Assembly (NCBI RefSeq): GCF_003258705.1
Contig: NZ_CP029480.1
Coordinates: forward strand, 1,984,001 to 2,048,000
From: Arcticibacterium luteifluviistationis
Lineage (GTDB): Bacteria; Bacteroidota; Bacteroidia; Cytophagales; Spirosomataceae
Length of the DNA: 64,000 nucleotides
Reading direction: 5' to 3'
Positions within the stretch are counted from its first letter, which is position 1. The number at the start of each line of letters is the position of its first letter. Shown here in pieces: positions 33,812 through 43,700 of this stretch. The translations under genes were made by a program, and so were the position numbers. The notes below the pieces were generated by a model. That model worked only from the letters and a program-made list of their open reading frames with translations, did not search any database and was not told the DNA's origin.

Positions 33812-34984
33812 ATGAATATAGAGCAAAGCTTCTCGATAAATTATAAGTATCAAATTCTCTTTACAAGAAATATGTTTAATGTGTCAAATACTGAGCTTTT
33901 TGACACACTAAACGAGAATAAGGAATCTTCTAAAGCCATTCAAGTGTCTTTTGTGATAGATTCAGGTTTGAATGATTGTCAGCCCGAGCTTATCAGCAAC
34001 ATTGAAAAATATGTAGCCGCTTTTCCTAAATTAAAATTGGCCTGTAAGCCAATCATCGTGACGGGAGGAGAAGATGCTAAAAACACTATGGCGGAGTTTG
34101 AAAAAACTTTGTCTATGATAAACGAGGCCAAAATAGACCGTCATTCTTTCCTTTTAGCTATAGGCGGAGGTGCGGTTTTAGACATGGCTGGTTTTGCGGC
34201 AGCTGTAGGGCATAGAGGTATCAGGCATATCAGAATTCCAACGACTGTTTTGTCTCAAAACGACTCTGGCGTAGGTGTAAAAAATAGCATCAATTTCTTT
34301 GGTAAAAAGAACTTCTTAGGCACATTCGCCCCGCCTTTCGCGGTGATAAATGACCTGACTTTTTTGACTTCATTAGACGAAAGAGACTGGCGTGCAGGTA
34401 TGTCTGAGGCGGTGAAAGTTGCTTTGATTAAAGATGCTGTCTTTTTTGATTGGTTAGAGGCCAATGCCATCGCTCTGAATAACAGAGATTTGGAAGCCAT
34501 GGAAAAACTGGTTTTTGACTGTGCTAAGCTACATACGCACCACATTTCTAACAGTAACGACCCCTTTGAAATGGGCTCTTCTAGGCCATTAGATTTTGGC
34601 CACTGGGCGGCTCATAAAATGGAGCAACTTACCAACTTTGGAATAAAACATGGTGAAGCTGTAGCCATCGGTATCGGTTTAGATATCGTTTACGGAACAT
34701 ACGCTGGCTTTATGACTGAAGCCACGGCAGACCGTATTTTAAAAGTGCTGTCAAACTTAGGTTTTGATACTTTTCATCCTGTGCTTCTTAATGAGGCGGG
34801 CACGCATATAAATCCTGAACTCTTAAAAGGTTTAGAAGAGTTTAGAGAGCATTTAGGTGGCGAATTAACCATCACTATGGTTGAAAAAATAGGAGATAAG
34901 TTTGATGTGCACGAAATGAACACCGATTGGATTGAGAAATCGGCTCTAACACTATTGAAAAAGCAAGAAACCTATGCGTATTAA
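33812..34984 (+). CDS. eboD: EboD, 3-dehydroquinate synthase-like enzyme
   Basis: A 390-residue sugar-phosphate-cyclase fold protein (Met at 33872 is an alternative start). NAD site LLAIGGGAVLDMAGFAAAVGHRG, then RIPTTVLSQNDSGVGVKNSIN. Metal-binding region: FGHWAAHKMEQLTNFGIKHGEAVAIG with two His. In the family the zinc ligands are Glu-His-His; EAVKVALIKDA supplies the Glu. It is distinct from the housekeeping AroB: cyclisation of a sugar phosphate to build a cyclitol-like or quinate-like core is inferred. It overlaps eboE by 11 bp. Confidence 0.88.
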   Translation: MNIEQSFSINYKYQILFTRNMFNVSNTELFDTLNENKESSKAIQVSFVIDSGLNDCQPELISNIEKYVAAFPKLKLACKPIIVTGGEDAKNTMAEFEKTLSMINEAKIDRHSFLLAIGGGAVLDMAGFAAAVGHRGIRHIRIPTTVLSQNDSGVGVKNSINFFGKKNFLGTFAPPFAVINDLTFLTSLDERDWRAGMSEAVKVALIKDAVFFDWLEANAIALNNRDLEAMEKLVFDCAKLHTHHISNSNDPFEMGSSRPLDFGHWAAHKMEQLTNFGIKHGEAVAIGIGLDIVYGTYAGFMTEATADRILKVLSNLGFDTFHPVLLNEAGTHINPELLKGLEEFREHLGGELTITMVEKIGDKFDVHEMNTDWIEKSALTLLKKQETYAY

Positions 34985-36188
34985 TAAATATCAGGCTCAT
35001 TTAAGTTACTGCAGTAATATTCACGCAGGTGAATCTTGGACAGCTACTTTTGAGAATCTAAAAAAGTACACCACCAAAGTACGTGACGGTTTAAAAACCG
35101 AAAGCTTTGGTATTGGTTTACGATTATCAAACGAAGCTTCTTTAGAGCTTTCTGAAGGAGACAATCTCGCAGTTTTTAAAGATTGGCTGGTAAGTGAAAA
35201 CATGTATGTGTTTACCATCAATGGTTTTCCATACGGTGGGTTTCATAATCAAGTAGTGAAAGATGAGGTGCATACGCCAGATTGGAGTACGCCAGAGCGT
35301 TTGGCTTACACCATTCGCTTGTTTGATATTTTGGCTGAATTACTACCCGAAGGTTTAGATGGTGGGGTTTCTACTTCGCCTATTTCTTACAGGTTTTGGC
35401 ATAAAGATGATGCTGCTTTAAAAGAAGTGAAAGCAGTGGCGGTTCGTCAATTGTCACAACTGATGATTCATCTGGCAGAAATAAAGACCAAAACGGGTAA
35501 AAGCTTGCACCTAGACATGGAGCCAGAGCCAGACGGAATTTTAGAAACTAGCGATGAGTTTGTTGATTTCTTTAATGATGATTTACTGCCATCGGGTAAA
35601 AATCAGCTAAGTGCAACATTGGGCATAGGGCTCGATAAAGCAGAAGAGATTATCAGAGAGCACTTTCAGCTCTGTTATGATGTTTGCCATTTTGCCGTAG
35701 GCTTTGAAAAGCCATCGGAGGCTATTGCCAAAGTGAAAGCTGCCAATATCAAAATAGGTAGAATTCAGATTTCTGCGGCTTTAAGCAGTGGTATTTTGGG
35801 TAGCCAAGAAGATAGAGCGATTGTTCAAGAGCAATTAAAAAGATTTGACGAGCCTACTTATTTGCACCAAGCCGTGGTTAGAAAAACCGACGGAGCATTA
35901 GTAAGATATAAAGATTTAGGGCCTGGTTTAGCGGATATTCAGCAGGCGGACTTTCAAGAAATAAGAACACATTTTCATGTGCCTGTTTTTACAGAGAAAT
36001 ATGAGAAATTGATATCTACGCAGCAAGACATTATAGCTACGCTAGCTGTTTGGAAAGAAGAAAATTTCACCAATCATTTAGAGGTGGAAACTTATACTTG
36101 GGATGTTTTGCCAGAGGCTATGCAAACCGATATAGTGAGCTGTGTGGTGAGGGAATTAGATTGGGTTAGAACAGTGGCAACGGCATGA
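34974..36188 (+). CDS. eboE: EboE, xylose-isomerase-like TIM barrel protein
   Basis: A 404-residue soluble protein. HLSYCSNIHAGESW at the N-terminus is the EboE signature. The AP-endonuclease-2/xylose-isomerase-like barrel shows LHLDMEPEPDGILE, CYDVCHFAVGFEKP (metal-site region) and KIGRIQISAAL. It probably isomerises or epimerises a sugar-like intermediate; no direct evidence of substrate. It overlaps eboD upstream (11 bp) and eboF downstream (4 bp). Confidence 0.88.
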   Translation: MRINKYQAHLSYCSNIHAGESWTATFENLKKYTTKVRDGLKTESFGIGLRLSNEASLELSEGDNLAVFKDWLVSENMYVFTINGFPYGGFHNQVVKDEVHTPDWSTPERLAYTIRLFDILAELLPEGLDGGVSTSPISYRFWHKDDAALKEVKAVAVRQLSQLMIHLAEIKTKTGKSLHLDMEPEPDGILETSDEFVDFFNDDLLPSGKNQLSATLGIGLDKAEEIIREHFQLCYDVCHFAVGFEKPSEAIAKVKAANIKIGRIQISAALSSGILGSQEDRAIVQEQLKRFDEPTYLHQAVVRKTDGALVRYKDLGPGLADIQQADFQEIRTHFHVPVFTEKYEKLISTQQDIIATLAVWKEENFTNHLEVETYTWDVLPEAMQTDIVSCVVRELDWVRTVATA

Positions 36189-37549
36189 AAAAAGTAGCGG
36201 TAATTAATGTAATTGGTCTTTCAAAAAGAGTTTTAGGCGAGCATACACCATTTCTTTCTAAATGGGCTGCCAAGAAAAATATAGCAAATGTAGAGCCTGT
36301 TTTACCTGCGGTTACCTGTGCTGTTCAAACTACCTATTTGACAGGGAAATGGCCAAACGAACACGGTATAGTAGGGAACGGTTGGTTTTCAAAAGAAGCC
36401 CAAGAAGTACAGTTTTGGAAGCAATCAAACCAGCTGGTTCAAGCTCCAAATGTGTGGGATAATATCAGAAAGACAAATCCGGATTTTACCTGTGCTAATA
36501 TGTTTTGGTGGTATAACATGTATTCTACCGCCGATTACTCCGTCACGCCAAGGCCGCAGTATAGGGCAGATGGTCAAAAAGTACCAGATTGTTATTCGTA
36601 TCCAGCAGATTTAAGAGACCGCTTGCAGGCAGAATTGGGTACTTTCCCACTGTTTCATTTTTGGGGACCCAAAACCACCATTAAATCTAGCGAGTGGATA
36701 GCCGATGCTTCTAAGAAAGTGCATGAATGGCATAATCCAGATTTGATGTTGGTCTACTTGCCGCATTTAGATTATGTGCTGCAGAAATATGGCCATGATG
36801 AAAAGCATTTGCCAAAAGACCTTGCCGAAATAGACAAAGTATGTGAAGACCTGATTACCTATTTGGAGGCAAAAGGTGTGGAGGTTTCTGTCATTTCAGA
36901 GTATGGAATTACAAATGTAGAAAGGCCTATTCACCCAAATCGTGTTTTACGTGATATGGGTTTGTTAGGAATTAGAGAAGAAAACGGTTTAGAGTTATTA
37001 GACGCAGGGGCGTCAAAAGCTTTTGCGGTGGCCGACCATCAAATAGCTCATGTGTATGTCAATGACAAATCGCAGCTAGCCGCTGTCAAAAAACGATTTG
37101 AAGCAGAAGCTGGCGTGGCTTTAGTTTTAGATGAAGAAGGCAAAAAGAAATACCATTTAGACCACGAACGCTCTGGAGACTTGGTACTGGTAGGCGATGA
37201 TAAAAGCTGGTTTACTTATTATTTCTGGGAAGATGATGCTAAGGCACCGGACTACGCCAGAATGGTAGATATTCATAAAAAGCCAGGTTACGACCCTGCC
37301 GAAATGCTTTTAGACCCAAGGCAAAAGCTAATTATTCCAAAAATCATCTTTAAGGTGCTTAAGAAAAAATTGGGATTTAGAATGGTGATGGATGTGATTC
37401 CTTTAGACGCCACTTTAGTGAAAGGTTCGCATGGTGCTGTCAATCTACAAGACGAAGACAAAGCCATTTTTATCAGCAGTCAAAAGCATGATGCTAATAT
37501 TGCCCCTACAGCCATTCATGATTTGATTATGAATTGGGTATTGAGATAA
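36185..37549 (+). CDS. eboF: EboF, alkaline phosphatase/nucleotide pyrophosphatase-like protein
   Basis: A 454-residue protein of the alkaline phosphatase superfamily. It has a metal-binding N-terminus (KKVAVINVIGLSKRVLGE, where the usual Asp of the first metal motif is replaced), the nucleophile region PAVTCAVQTTYLTGKWPNEHGIVGNGWF with Thr, VYLPHLDYVLQKYG, and SKAFAVADHQIAHVYV with His ligands. There is no signal peptide. Expected to hydrolyse a phosphodiester or phosphate ester of the cluster product. It is last gene of the cluster. Confidence 0.88.
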   Translation: MKKVAVINVIGLSKRVLGEHTPFLSKWAAKKNIANVEPVLPAVTCAVQTTYLTGKWPNEHGIVGNGWFSKEAQEVQFWKQSNQLVQAPNVWDNIRKTNPDFTCANMFWWYNMYSTADYSVTPRPQYRADGQKVPDCYSYPADLRDRLQAELGTFPLFHFWGPKTTIKSSEWIADASKKVHEWHNPDLMLVYLPHLDYVLQKYGHDEKHLPKDLAEIDKVCEDLITYLEAKGVEVSVISEYGITNVERPIHPNRVLRDMGLLGIREENGLELLDAGASKAFAVADHQIAHVYVNDKSQLAAVKKRFEAEAGVALVLDEEGKKKYHLDHERSGDLVLVGDDKSWFTYYFWEDDAKAPDYARMVDIHKKPGYDPAEMLLDPRQKLIIPKIIFKVLKKKLGFRMVMDVIPLDATLVKGSHGAVNLQDEDKAIFISSQKHDANIAPTAIHDLIMNWVLR

Positions 37550-37582
37550 AATTCGAGCTATTTAAATCTTAAACGATTATAA

Positions 37583-37810
37583 ACACTTGCCTACTGTACG
37601 CTCTTATTTTGTCAAAATCTTTGGTCAAATGACATTTTGAGCGGGACGCGAACAGAACAAGCTATACAAACTATCAATGCTCAAAACAAGATAGAGGGCA
37701 GCTCAAATGTTATTTACAAAGCAGGAAACGCAGCCATATTAGAGCCAGGTTTTAAAGCAGAATCGGGTACGGTTTTCAGTGCAAAAATTGAAGATGTATG
37801 TGCGGATTAA
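37583..37810 (+). pseudogene. orphan 3-coathanger stack domain remnant
   Basis: An open frame without ATG (76 codons, stop at 37808-37810). The last 57 codons read SGTRTEQAIQTINAQNKIEG, then NVIYKAGNAAILEPGFKAES and VFSAKIEDVCAD. This is the same C-terminal domain that ends the two big proteins at 45261 and 48758 (there NKIISPADVIYHTGKAVNLNPGFE). The N-terminal rest of the gene is missing. It is the tail of a deleted secreted protein. Confidence 0.75.
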
Positions 37811-37830
37811 TTTATAAATGAAAGTTTTTC

Positions 37831-37863
37831 AAAAGGCTAAGTTATTATTACGTAGCCTTTTTC
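37831..37863 (+). terminator. terminator after the remnant
   Basis: 9-bp stem (37831-37839 with 37853-37861) and a T tract, 21 bp after the remnant's stop. It shows that the remnant once ended a transcribed gene. Confidence 0.7.
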
Positions 37864-37978
37864 TCGTGGTAAAGCGTTCTTTATAAGACTATTTAGACTT
37901 GTAGTAATTTAGGGCATACATTTTTTGATAGGTAATATGTCTTTATTGAATATCTTTGGTAACCCAGAAATAAATTGA

Positions 37979-40720
37979 ATGTCAGGCTTGTTTAAGAAAA
38001 GTATACTTTCCGTAATATTGCTATTACTTGGTGCTCATCTGAGTGCTCAGCCTATATTACTTTCAGAAAATATAAAATATAATGAGAGTATTTCTTCTCA
38101 TGTAATGTTTTTTGAAGATACTACTGGCGAAATGGATATCGCTGAGGTAGTAAAGGCAGGTTTTACGGAGAATCAAGGCAGAAATAACTTTATAATACCA
38201 TTTTCAGATCATGCTTTTTGGTTTAAAGTTGATTTTGAAAAAGAGACCGATACTTCAGATGATTGGGTGATTTGGTTTACAAATGAGCTTATAGAAAATT
38301 TAGAGTTTTATGAATATGACTCTTTAACCAGTAGCTACATCCTTGCCGATTCTTGGAATGTTCTCACATCAAGAAATAAGTTTTTTAAAGGCCAAGAGCC
38401 TTTTTTTGATTTTAAGCTGAGGGATAAAACGACCCTTTATTTTAAATTAAAGTCAGAAAGGGCTTTAGTGCTCACTATGAGGGTGAGCCCTAGTGATTTG
38501 AAAGCCAAAATATCCATGAGTAATTTTGGCCGTATAACTTTTGTCAATGGTCTACTTATTTTCAGGCTTCTTTTGGTTTTGACACTAGGTCTTTTTGTGA
38601 TTAATGACATTGGCTTTAGAGCCTATTCTGTTTTAGTTTTGATTAAGTCTTTGGGCTATTGGGGATTAATAAACGCAATAACTCCTGCCATTATCACGAA
38701 CCCTATTTCTGCCCAGAAATTAAACTTTCTACTCTATACTTCGTCGCCTATTGGAACTGTTATTTTCTCTTTAGCAGTATTGCCATTTTTCGAACTTCCT
38801 TCTTGGTTTAAAAAGGTTTTATATCTCTTTGCCTTTTTAACGGTAGGTGTAAATGTCTTAGTTCAGTTTGACTACAGTTGGCAGTATTTACGCATGGGTG
38901 TAGGCGTTTCAGTGCTTTCAGGGTTGTTTATTGTTTTTATTTTTGGATATTCTGTGTTAAAAAAACTACCTATTCAGAAATACTATGCTATTCCCTTTTT
39001 GCTAGGTTTAATTAGTTACCTGTTAATGAATATGAGGATTTTGTTTCAGGTCCAAATTCCTTTAGCATCCACTATTGCCTTCTTCTTATTTGCGGCAGAA
39101 ATATTCATATTTATCTTCTTTCTTGGTAGAATATTTAAAGAAACTCAGCTTAAGCACTTCATGGCTACGGAAAAGCTTAAAAATGAAGAAATACAATCGG
39201 TCAAACTCTTAGAACTCGATAATCTTAAAACTAGTTTTTTTACTAACATATCTCATGAGCTGAAAACACCGTTAACGTTAATTTCGGGTCCGGTAGAGGA
39301 GCTTCGCAAAAAATATCCAGAAGAGAAACTTTTGGGAATGATTGGGCCAAATCTGGGTAGACTCAAGCAATTGATAAATCAAATACTTGATATTCAGAAA
39401 ATAGAGGCAGGAAAACAGGAACTGAATATTGTAAAAAAAGATTTAGCAAAACATCTGAGAATGCAGGTATTTGCCTTTCATTCACTGGCAGAGGCTAAGG
39501 AACTTAGTTTGAACTTCACTCAAAATAAAAATGAGTTCCTAGCTTATTTCGATGAAGATAAATTAAATAAAATCATTGATAATTTACTCTCTAACGCAAT
39601 TAAATATACAGCTGCCCACGGTGATGTTAAGGTTAAAGTAGTTTTTCATAAGGAGCCTCACAAGTTACAGATAAGCGTGGAAGATACGGGCTATGGCATT
39701 TCAGAGAAAGACTTACCATTTATTTTTGATAGGTTTTATCAGGTAGATAATGATAACTATCAAGGGTCGGGAGTAGGATTAGCTTTGGTCAAAGAATTGG
39801 TGACTTTGTTAAAAGGGACTATTGATGTTAGTAGTCAGCTGAATAAGGGCACTAGCTTTTTAGTAAGCCTACCAGTGGATAAGAAAACTTGGAATGGTTT
39901 TAACATAGAGACTAAAGAGGAACTGGATTCTTTTGAAAACTCTACTGTTCCATTAGAAAGAGACAGCGAGAAGGATTTGATTCTTTTAGTGGAGGATAAT
40001 GAGGATATGCAATTTTATCTAAAAACCATTTTTGAAGATGAATATGAAATCATTCAAGCATTTAATGGATTGGAAGGTATAGAAAAGGCGAACCAAGAGG
40101 TGCCAGATATTATTATCTGTGATTTAATGATGCCTTTAATGGATGGCTTTGAGTTTAGTAAAAAGATAAGAGGGCAAGTGACTTCTAGCCATGTGCCTAT
40201 AATTATGCTTACGGCCAAGTCTTCCAAAGAAAGCAGAATGGAGAGTTTTGATATTGGGATAGACCAGTACATGACTAAGCCATTTGATGCCGACGAGTTA
40301 AGAGGAGTAGTAAAGAATAAAATTGAAAACAGGAAAAAACTAAGGACGTATTTCAGTGAAGGAGAAAGAGATATAGACGATAGTGGACTAAGTGTGAGTC
40401 CTCTGGAGCGAGTTTTTATAGATACCTTAAATGATTTTTTGGAACATAATTATTCAAATTCAACACTTTCAGTTATGGATATGGCTGAGAGAATGGAAAT
40501 GAGCGATACACAACTGAGACGTAAGTTGAAAAACATTAGCGGATATTCGCCAAACGAATATTTGCGAAAATTTAGGCTTAAAAAAGCGGAGCAGCTTTTG
40601 AAAAGAGGGAATAAAAGTATCTCGGAAATAGCTTTTGAAATAGGCTTTGAAAACCTATCCTATTTTTCTAAAATATTTCAACAAGAGTATGATTGCCTAC
40701 CTTCGGAATATGTTTCATAG
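37979..40720 (+). CDS. hybrid sensor kinase/response regulator with 7TMR-DISM sensor and AraC output
   Basis: A 913-residue one-piece signalling protein. Signal peptide 1-23; 7TMR-DISM extracellular beta domain about 30-165; seven membrane helices about 185-385; HisKA with phospho-acceptor His426 (FTNISHELKTPL); HATPase (NKIIDNLLSNAIKYTA, GSGVGLALVKELV); receiver domain with phospho-Asp in IIICDLMMPLMDG; C-terminal AraC-type HTH (ISEIAFEIGFENLSYFSKIFQQ). It senses an external ligand and directly controls transcription. The kinase-to-HTH half is closely related to the next gene. Confidence 0.93.
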   Translation: MSGLFKKSILSVILLLLGAHLSAQPILLSENIKYNESISSHVMFFEDTTGEMDIAEVVKAGFTENQGRNNFIIPFSDHAFWFKVDFEKETDTSDDWVIWFTNELIENLEFYEYDSLTSSYILADSWNVLTSRNKFFKGQEPFFDFKLRDKTTLYFKLKSERALVLTMRVSPSDLKAKISMSNFGRITFVNGLLIFRLLLVLTLGLFVINDIGFRAYSVLVLIKSLGYWGLINAITPAIITNPISAQKLNFLLYTSSPIGTVIFSLAVLPFFELPSWFKKVLYLFAFLTVGVNVLVQFDYSWQYLRMGVGVSVLSGLFIVFIFGYSVLKKLPIQKYYAIPFLLGLISYLLMNMRILFQVQIPLASTIAFFLFAAEIFIFIFFLGRIFKETQLKHFMATEKLKNEEIQSVKLLELDNLKTSFFTNISHELKTPLTLISGPVEELRKKYPEEKLLGMIGPNLGRLKQLINQILDIQKIEAGKQELNIVKKDLAKHLRMQVFAFHSLAEAKELSLNFTQNKNEFLAYFDEDKLNKIIDNLLSNAIKYTAAHGDVKVKVVFHKEPHKLQISVEDTGYGISEKDLPFIFDRFYQVDNDNYQGSGVGLALVKELVTLLKGTIDVSSQLNKGTSFLVSLPVDKKTWNGFNIETKEELDSFENSTVPLERDSEKDLILLVEDNEDMQFYLKTIFEDEYEIIQAFNGLEGIEKANQEVPDIIICDLMMPLMDGFEFSKKIRGQVTSSHVPIIMLTAKSSKESRMESFDIGIDQYMTKPFDADELRGVVKNKIENRKKLRTYFSEGERDIDDSGLSVSPLERVFIDTLNDFLEHNYSNSTLSVMDMAERMEMSDTQLRRKLKNISGYSPNEYLRKFRLKKAEQLLKRGNKSISEIAFEIGFENLSYFSKIFQQEYDCLPSEYVS

Positions 40721-40796
40721 GTAAGTGTTAATTAAAAAGCAGGCATTAAGGTATTTATAATCATTGTTCTAGTGGCAATGACTAAGTTCGAAAAAT

Positions 40797-43700
40797 ATGA
40801 TTATCCAAAAGGCTTATAAATTCACCTTGAAGTGTATTGTCATAAATATTTTCTTCGCAAACTTCTTGTTTGCTCAGGTGAATTCGTATGAAATTATTTC
40901 GGTAGCAGATGGTCTTTCTCAGGGAATGGTCTTTGACATAATTCAAGACGAAGAAGGGTTTGTTTGGGTGGCCACAAAATATGGATTGAATAGATACGAC
41001 GGAAATAGGTTTGAAACTTTTCTGCATAGTCCAGACGAACCTTATAGCCTGCCTACTAATCAAATAACCGCTTTATGTCAAGATAAAAAAGGAAGGATTT
41101 GGATAGGAACTGCTGAGGAAAAGTTAATTGTCTTTGAACCCAGAACACAGCGTTTTTATTATTCTAATTTGGGGATCAATGTTTCTAGTGGCTTTCCGAA
41201 TAATCTTATAAGTGCTATTCATGAAGATGACTATGGAAATATATGGTTCGGGAGTTCTGAAGGTCAGATTCTTAAAATAGAATTGTCAGAAAAAATCAAA
41301 GAAACTTTAGATGGCTTAGAACCTGATATAAGTGCTGAACTTAATGTGATTTCTTTAGAATCTATTAGAGGTGAGGATAATGAAATTATGTCTTTTTCTG
41401 GAGTCTCAAAGAATACCCTTTGGGCCTTAGCTGATGGATATTTTTTTGATATTGAGATAGAAAAAAATACAACCACATATGTTGACATTCCTGATAACTC
41501 GCTTTATGACGGTAATAATTATTTGAGCTCAAGCTTTATTAAAGAAGCAGATTATAGTCTTTTTTTTACCAATAAATACATATCGAAATTCAGTAAAGGA
41601 AAAGTTGAGATATTAAAAGAATTATACTTTAGACGAGGGCAAATTATGGATATGGATGCCTTTGGCAATGTATGGGCCATAAAAGAGGATTCCGTTTTTA
41701 GAGTCGAACTTAGCAATGTTCAGCAGGTTTTTGAACCAATTAATTTTGTTGCTAAAGTCACGCATAATGCAAGAGTAAGTAAAATAATAAAAGACAGCGA
41801 AGGAGACTTTTGGCTTGGAACTAATGGTTATGGAATTGTTAGAATTAAGGAAAAGAAAAAAAGAGCTGATAATTACGTAGAAAATAAATCTGCTTGGCAA
41901 GTTTATATAGATTCTAAGTCTAATGTCTATTCTTGGGAATTTAATAAACTATTTAAAAGTGATAAAAATGGGAAGGATTTTACTCAAATAGATTCTCATA
42001 TAGCTCAAGGTTCTTTAATTGAAGCCAAAGATGGCACATTTTGGAAGCTCATTAGAAATCAGAAAAATAGTCCGAATATCTTTCTTGAGCACCTAGATTC
42101 CGATTTTAGGTTAATCAAAACATATGATTTTGATAGAGTGACAGGTATCCCGTATCTCAGGTTTTTAGAAAATCACCAAGGACAATTGGTATTTGTGGGC
42201 TTTACAGGTGAGCTGATTAGGTTTGACCCATCAAATGAGACTTTCAGTTATTTCGATTTTTCTAGCAAGTTTTTATTTGGTTCGAGGGGGGCGTTACACA
42301 TTTATGAAGATAGCTCTAAAGAAATTTGGGTTTCAGGGGAGTCTGGACTTTTAAGAATCACCCCAAAATCAGAAGCCTATTCTTTCAGGGGGTATAAATA
42401 TGATGCAAATGAGACAAAAGGTCTTCCGAGTAATTTTATAACCTGTTCGGTTGACCATCCAGGTGACCCCAGACATTTTTTATTAGTTGGTACCCATAGT
42501 AGTGGAATGCTTAAACTCAATAAAGACTCAGAAGAGTTTGAACGTATAAGTACTAAAGATGGGCTCCCTTCAAATAATGTGGCAGGCATTATTCCGGAAA
42601 GTTCAAACAGGGTATGGCTTAGTTCAAATCTAGGCATAGTGGTGTATGACTTTAAGAGTAAATTATCAAAACTCTTTAATAGTAGAGATGGCCTAAGTTC
42701 AGATGAATTTAACATGGGTTCTTTTCTGAAAGGTAAAAATGGGGAGTTTGTTTTTGGGGGAATAAGAGGAGTAAGCGTTTTACAGCCTTCACTTTTAAAC
42801 AAATTTAAGAGTGAAATCAATCTCAAGTTTGTTGACCTAAAAATCAACAATAAAAGCATAAGGCCATTTGACGGGTCAAATATTCTTAAAGAGGCCATTG
42901 AATATAGGCCATTTGTGGAACTATCACATGATCAGAATAATATTGGTCTAGAGTTTACCGACCTAAATAAAGGAGTGAACAGGCTAAGGTATAGGCTAAA
43001 AGGTGCTAGCGATAGTTGGGTAGAGATAGGTGCCAGTGGAGTTGTGAATTATACCATGCTTCCGCCGGGGAGGTATAGTTTTGAATTAGCAAATTCGTCT
43101 TTAGATTTTGGCGAAGAAAAGGCTGCTTTGAGCCTAGATTTTGAAATTAAGTCGCCTTGGTATTGGAATTGGTTAAGTATATTGGTGTACGTTCTAATAG
43201 CTAGTTTGGTGGTTTATACAATTTTGAAAAATCAAAGCAAGCAAATCAGACTAAAGCAGGATGCATTATTTAATGCGAAAGAGAAAACTAGATTGGCGGA
43301 GTTAGACGAGTTAAAGTCTAATTTCTTTACCAACGTTTCTCATGAATTAAAAACACCTCTTACGCTTATAGAAGGTCCAATAAATGAGCTAAATAAGAAA
43401 TATCCTGACGAAGGGCTCTTTAAACTTATAAAGCCAAATGTAAAAAGGCTTAGGCAGCTAATGTATCAAATATTGGATGTGCAAAAACTAGAAGCTGGAA
43501 AAGTGAATTATCATATTCAGAGAGACGATTTAGCAAAATACTTTAGGCTTCATGTTTTTTCATTTGAGTCGCTTGCAGAGTCTTATGGTATTCGTTTAGA
43601 GTTTCAACAAAATGCGGATGAATTCTTCGCTTTTTTTGATAAAGATAAACTGAACAAGATTATTGATAACCTTATCTCTAATGCCATAAAGTATAATCAG

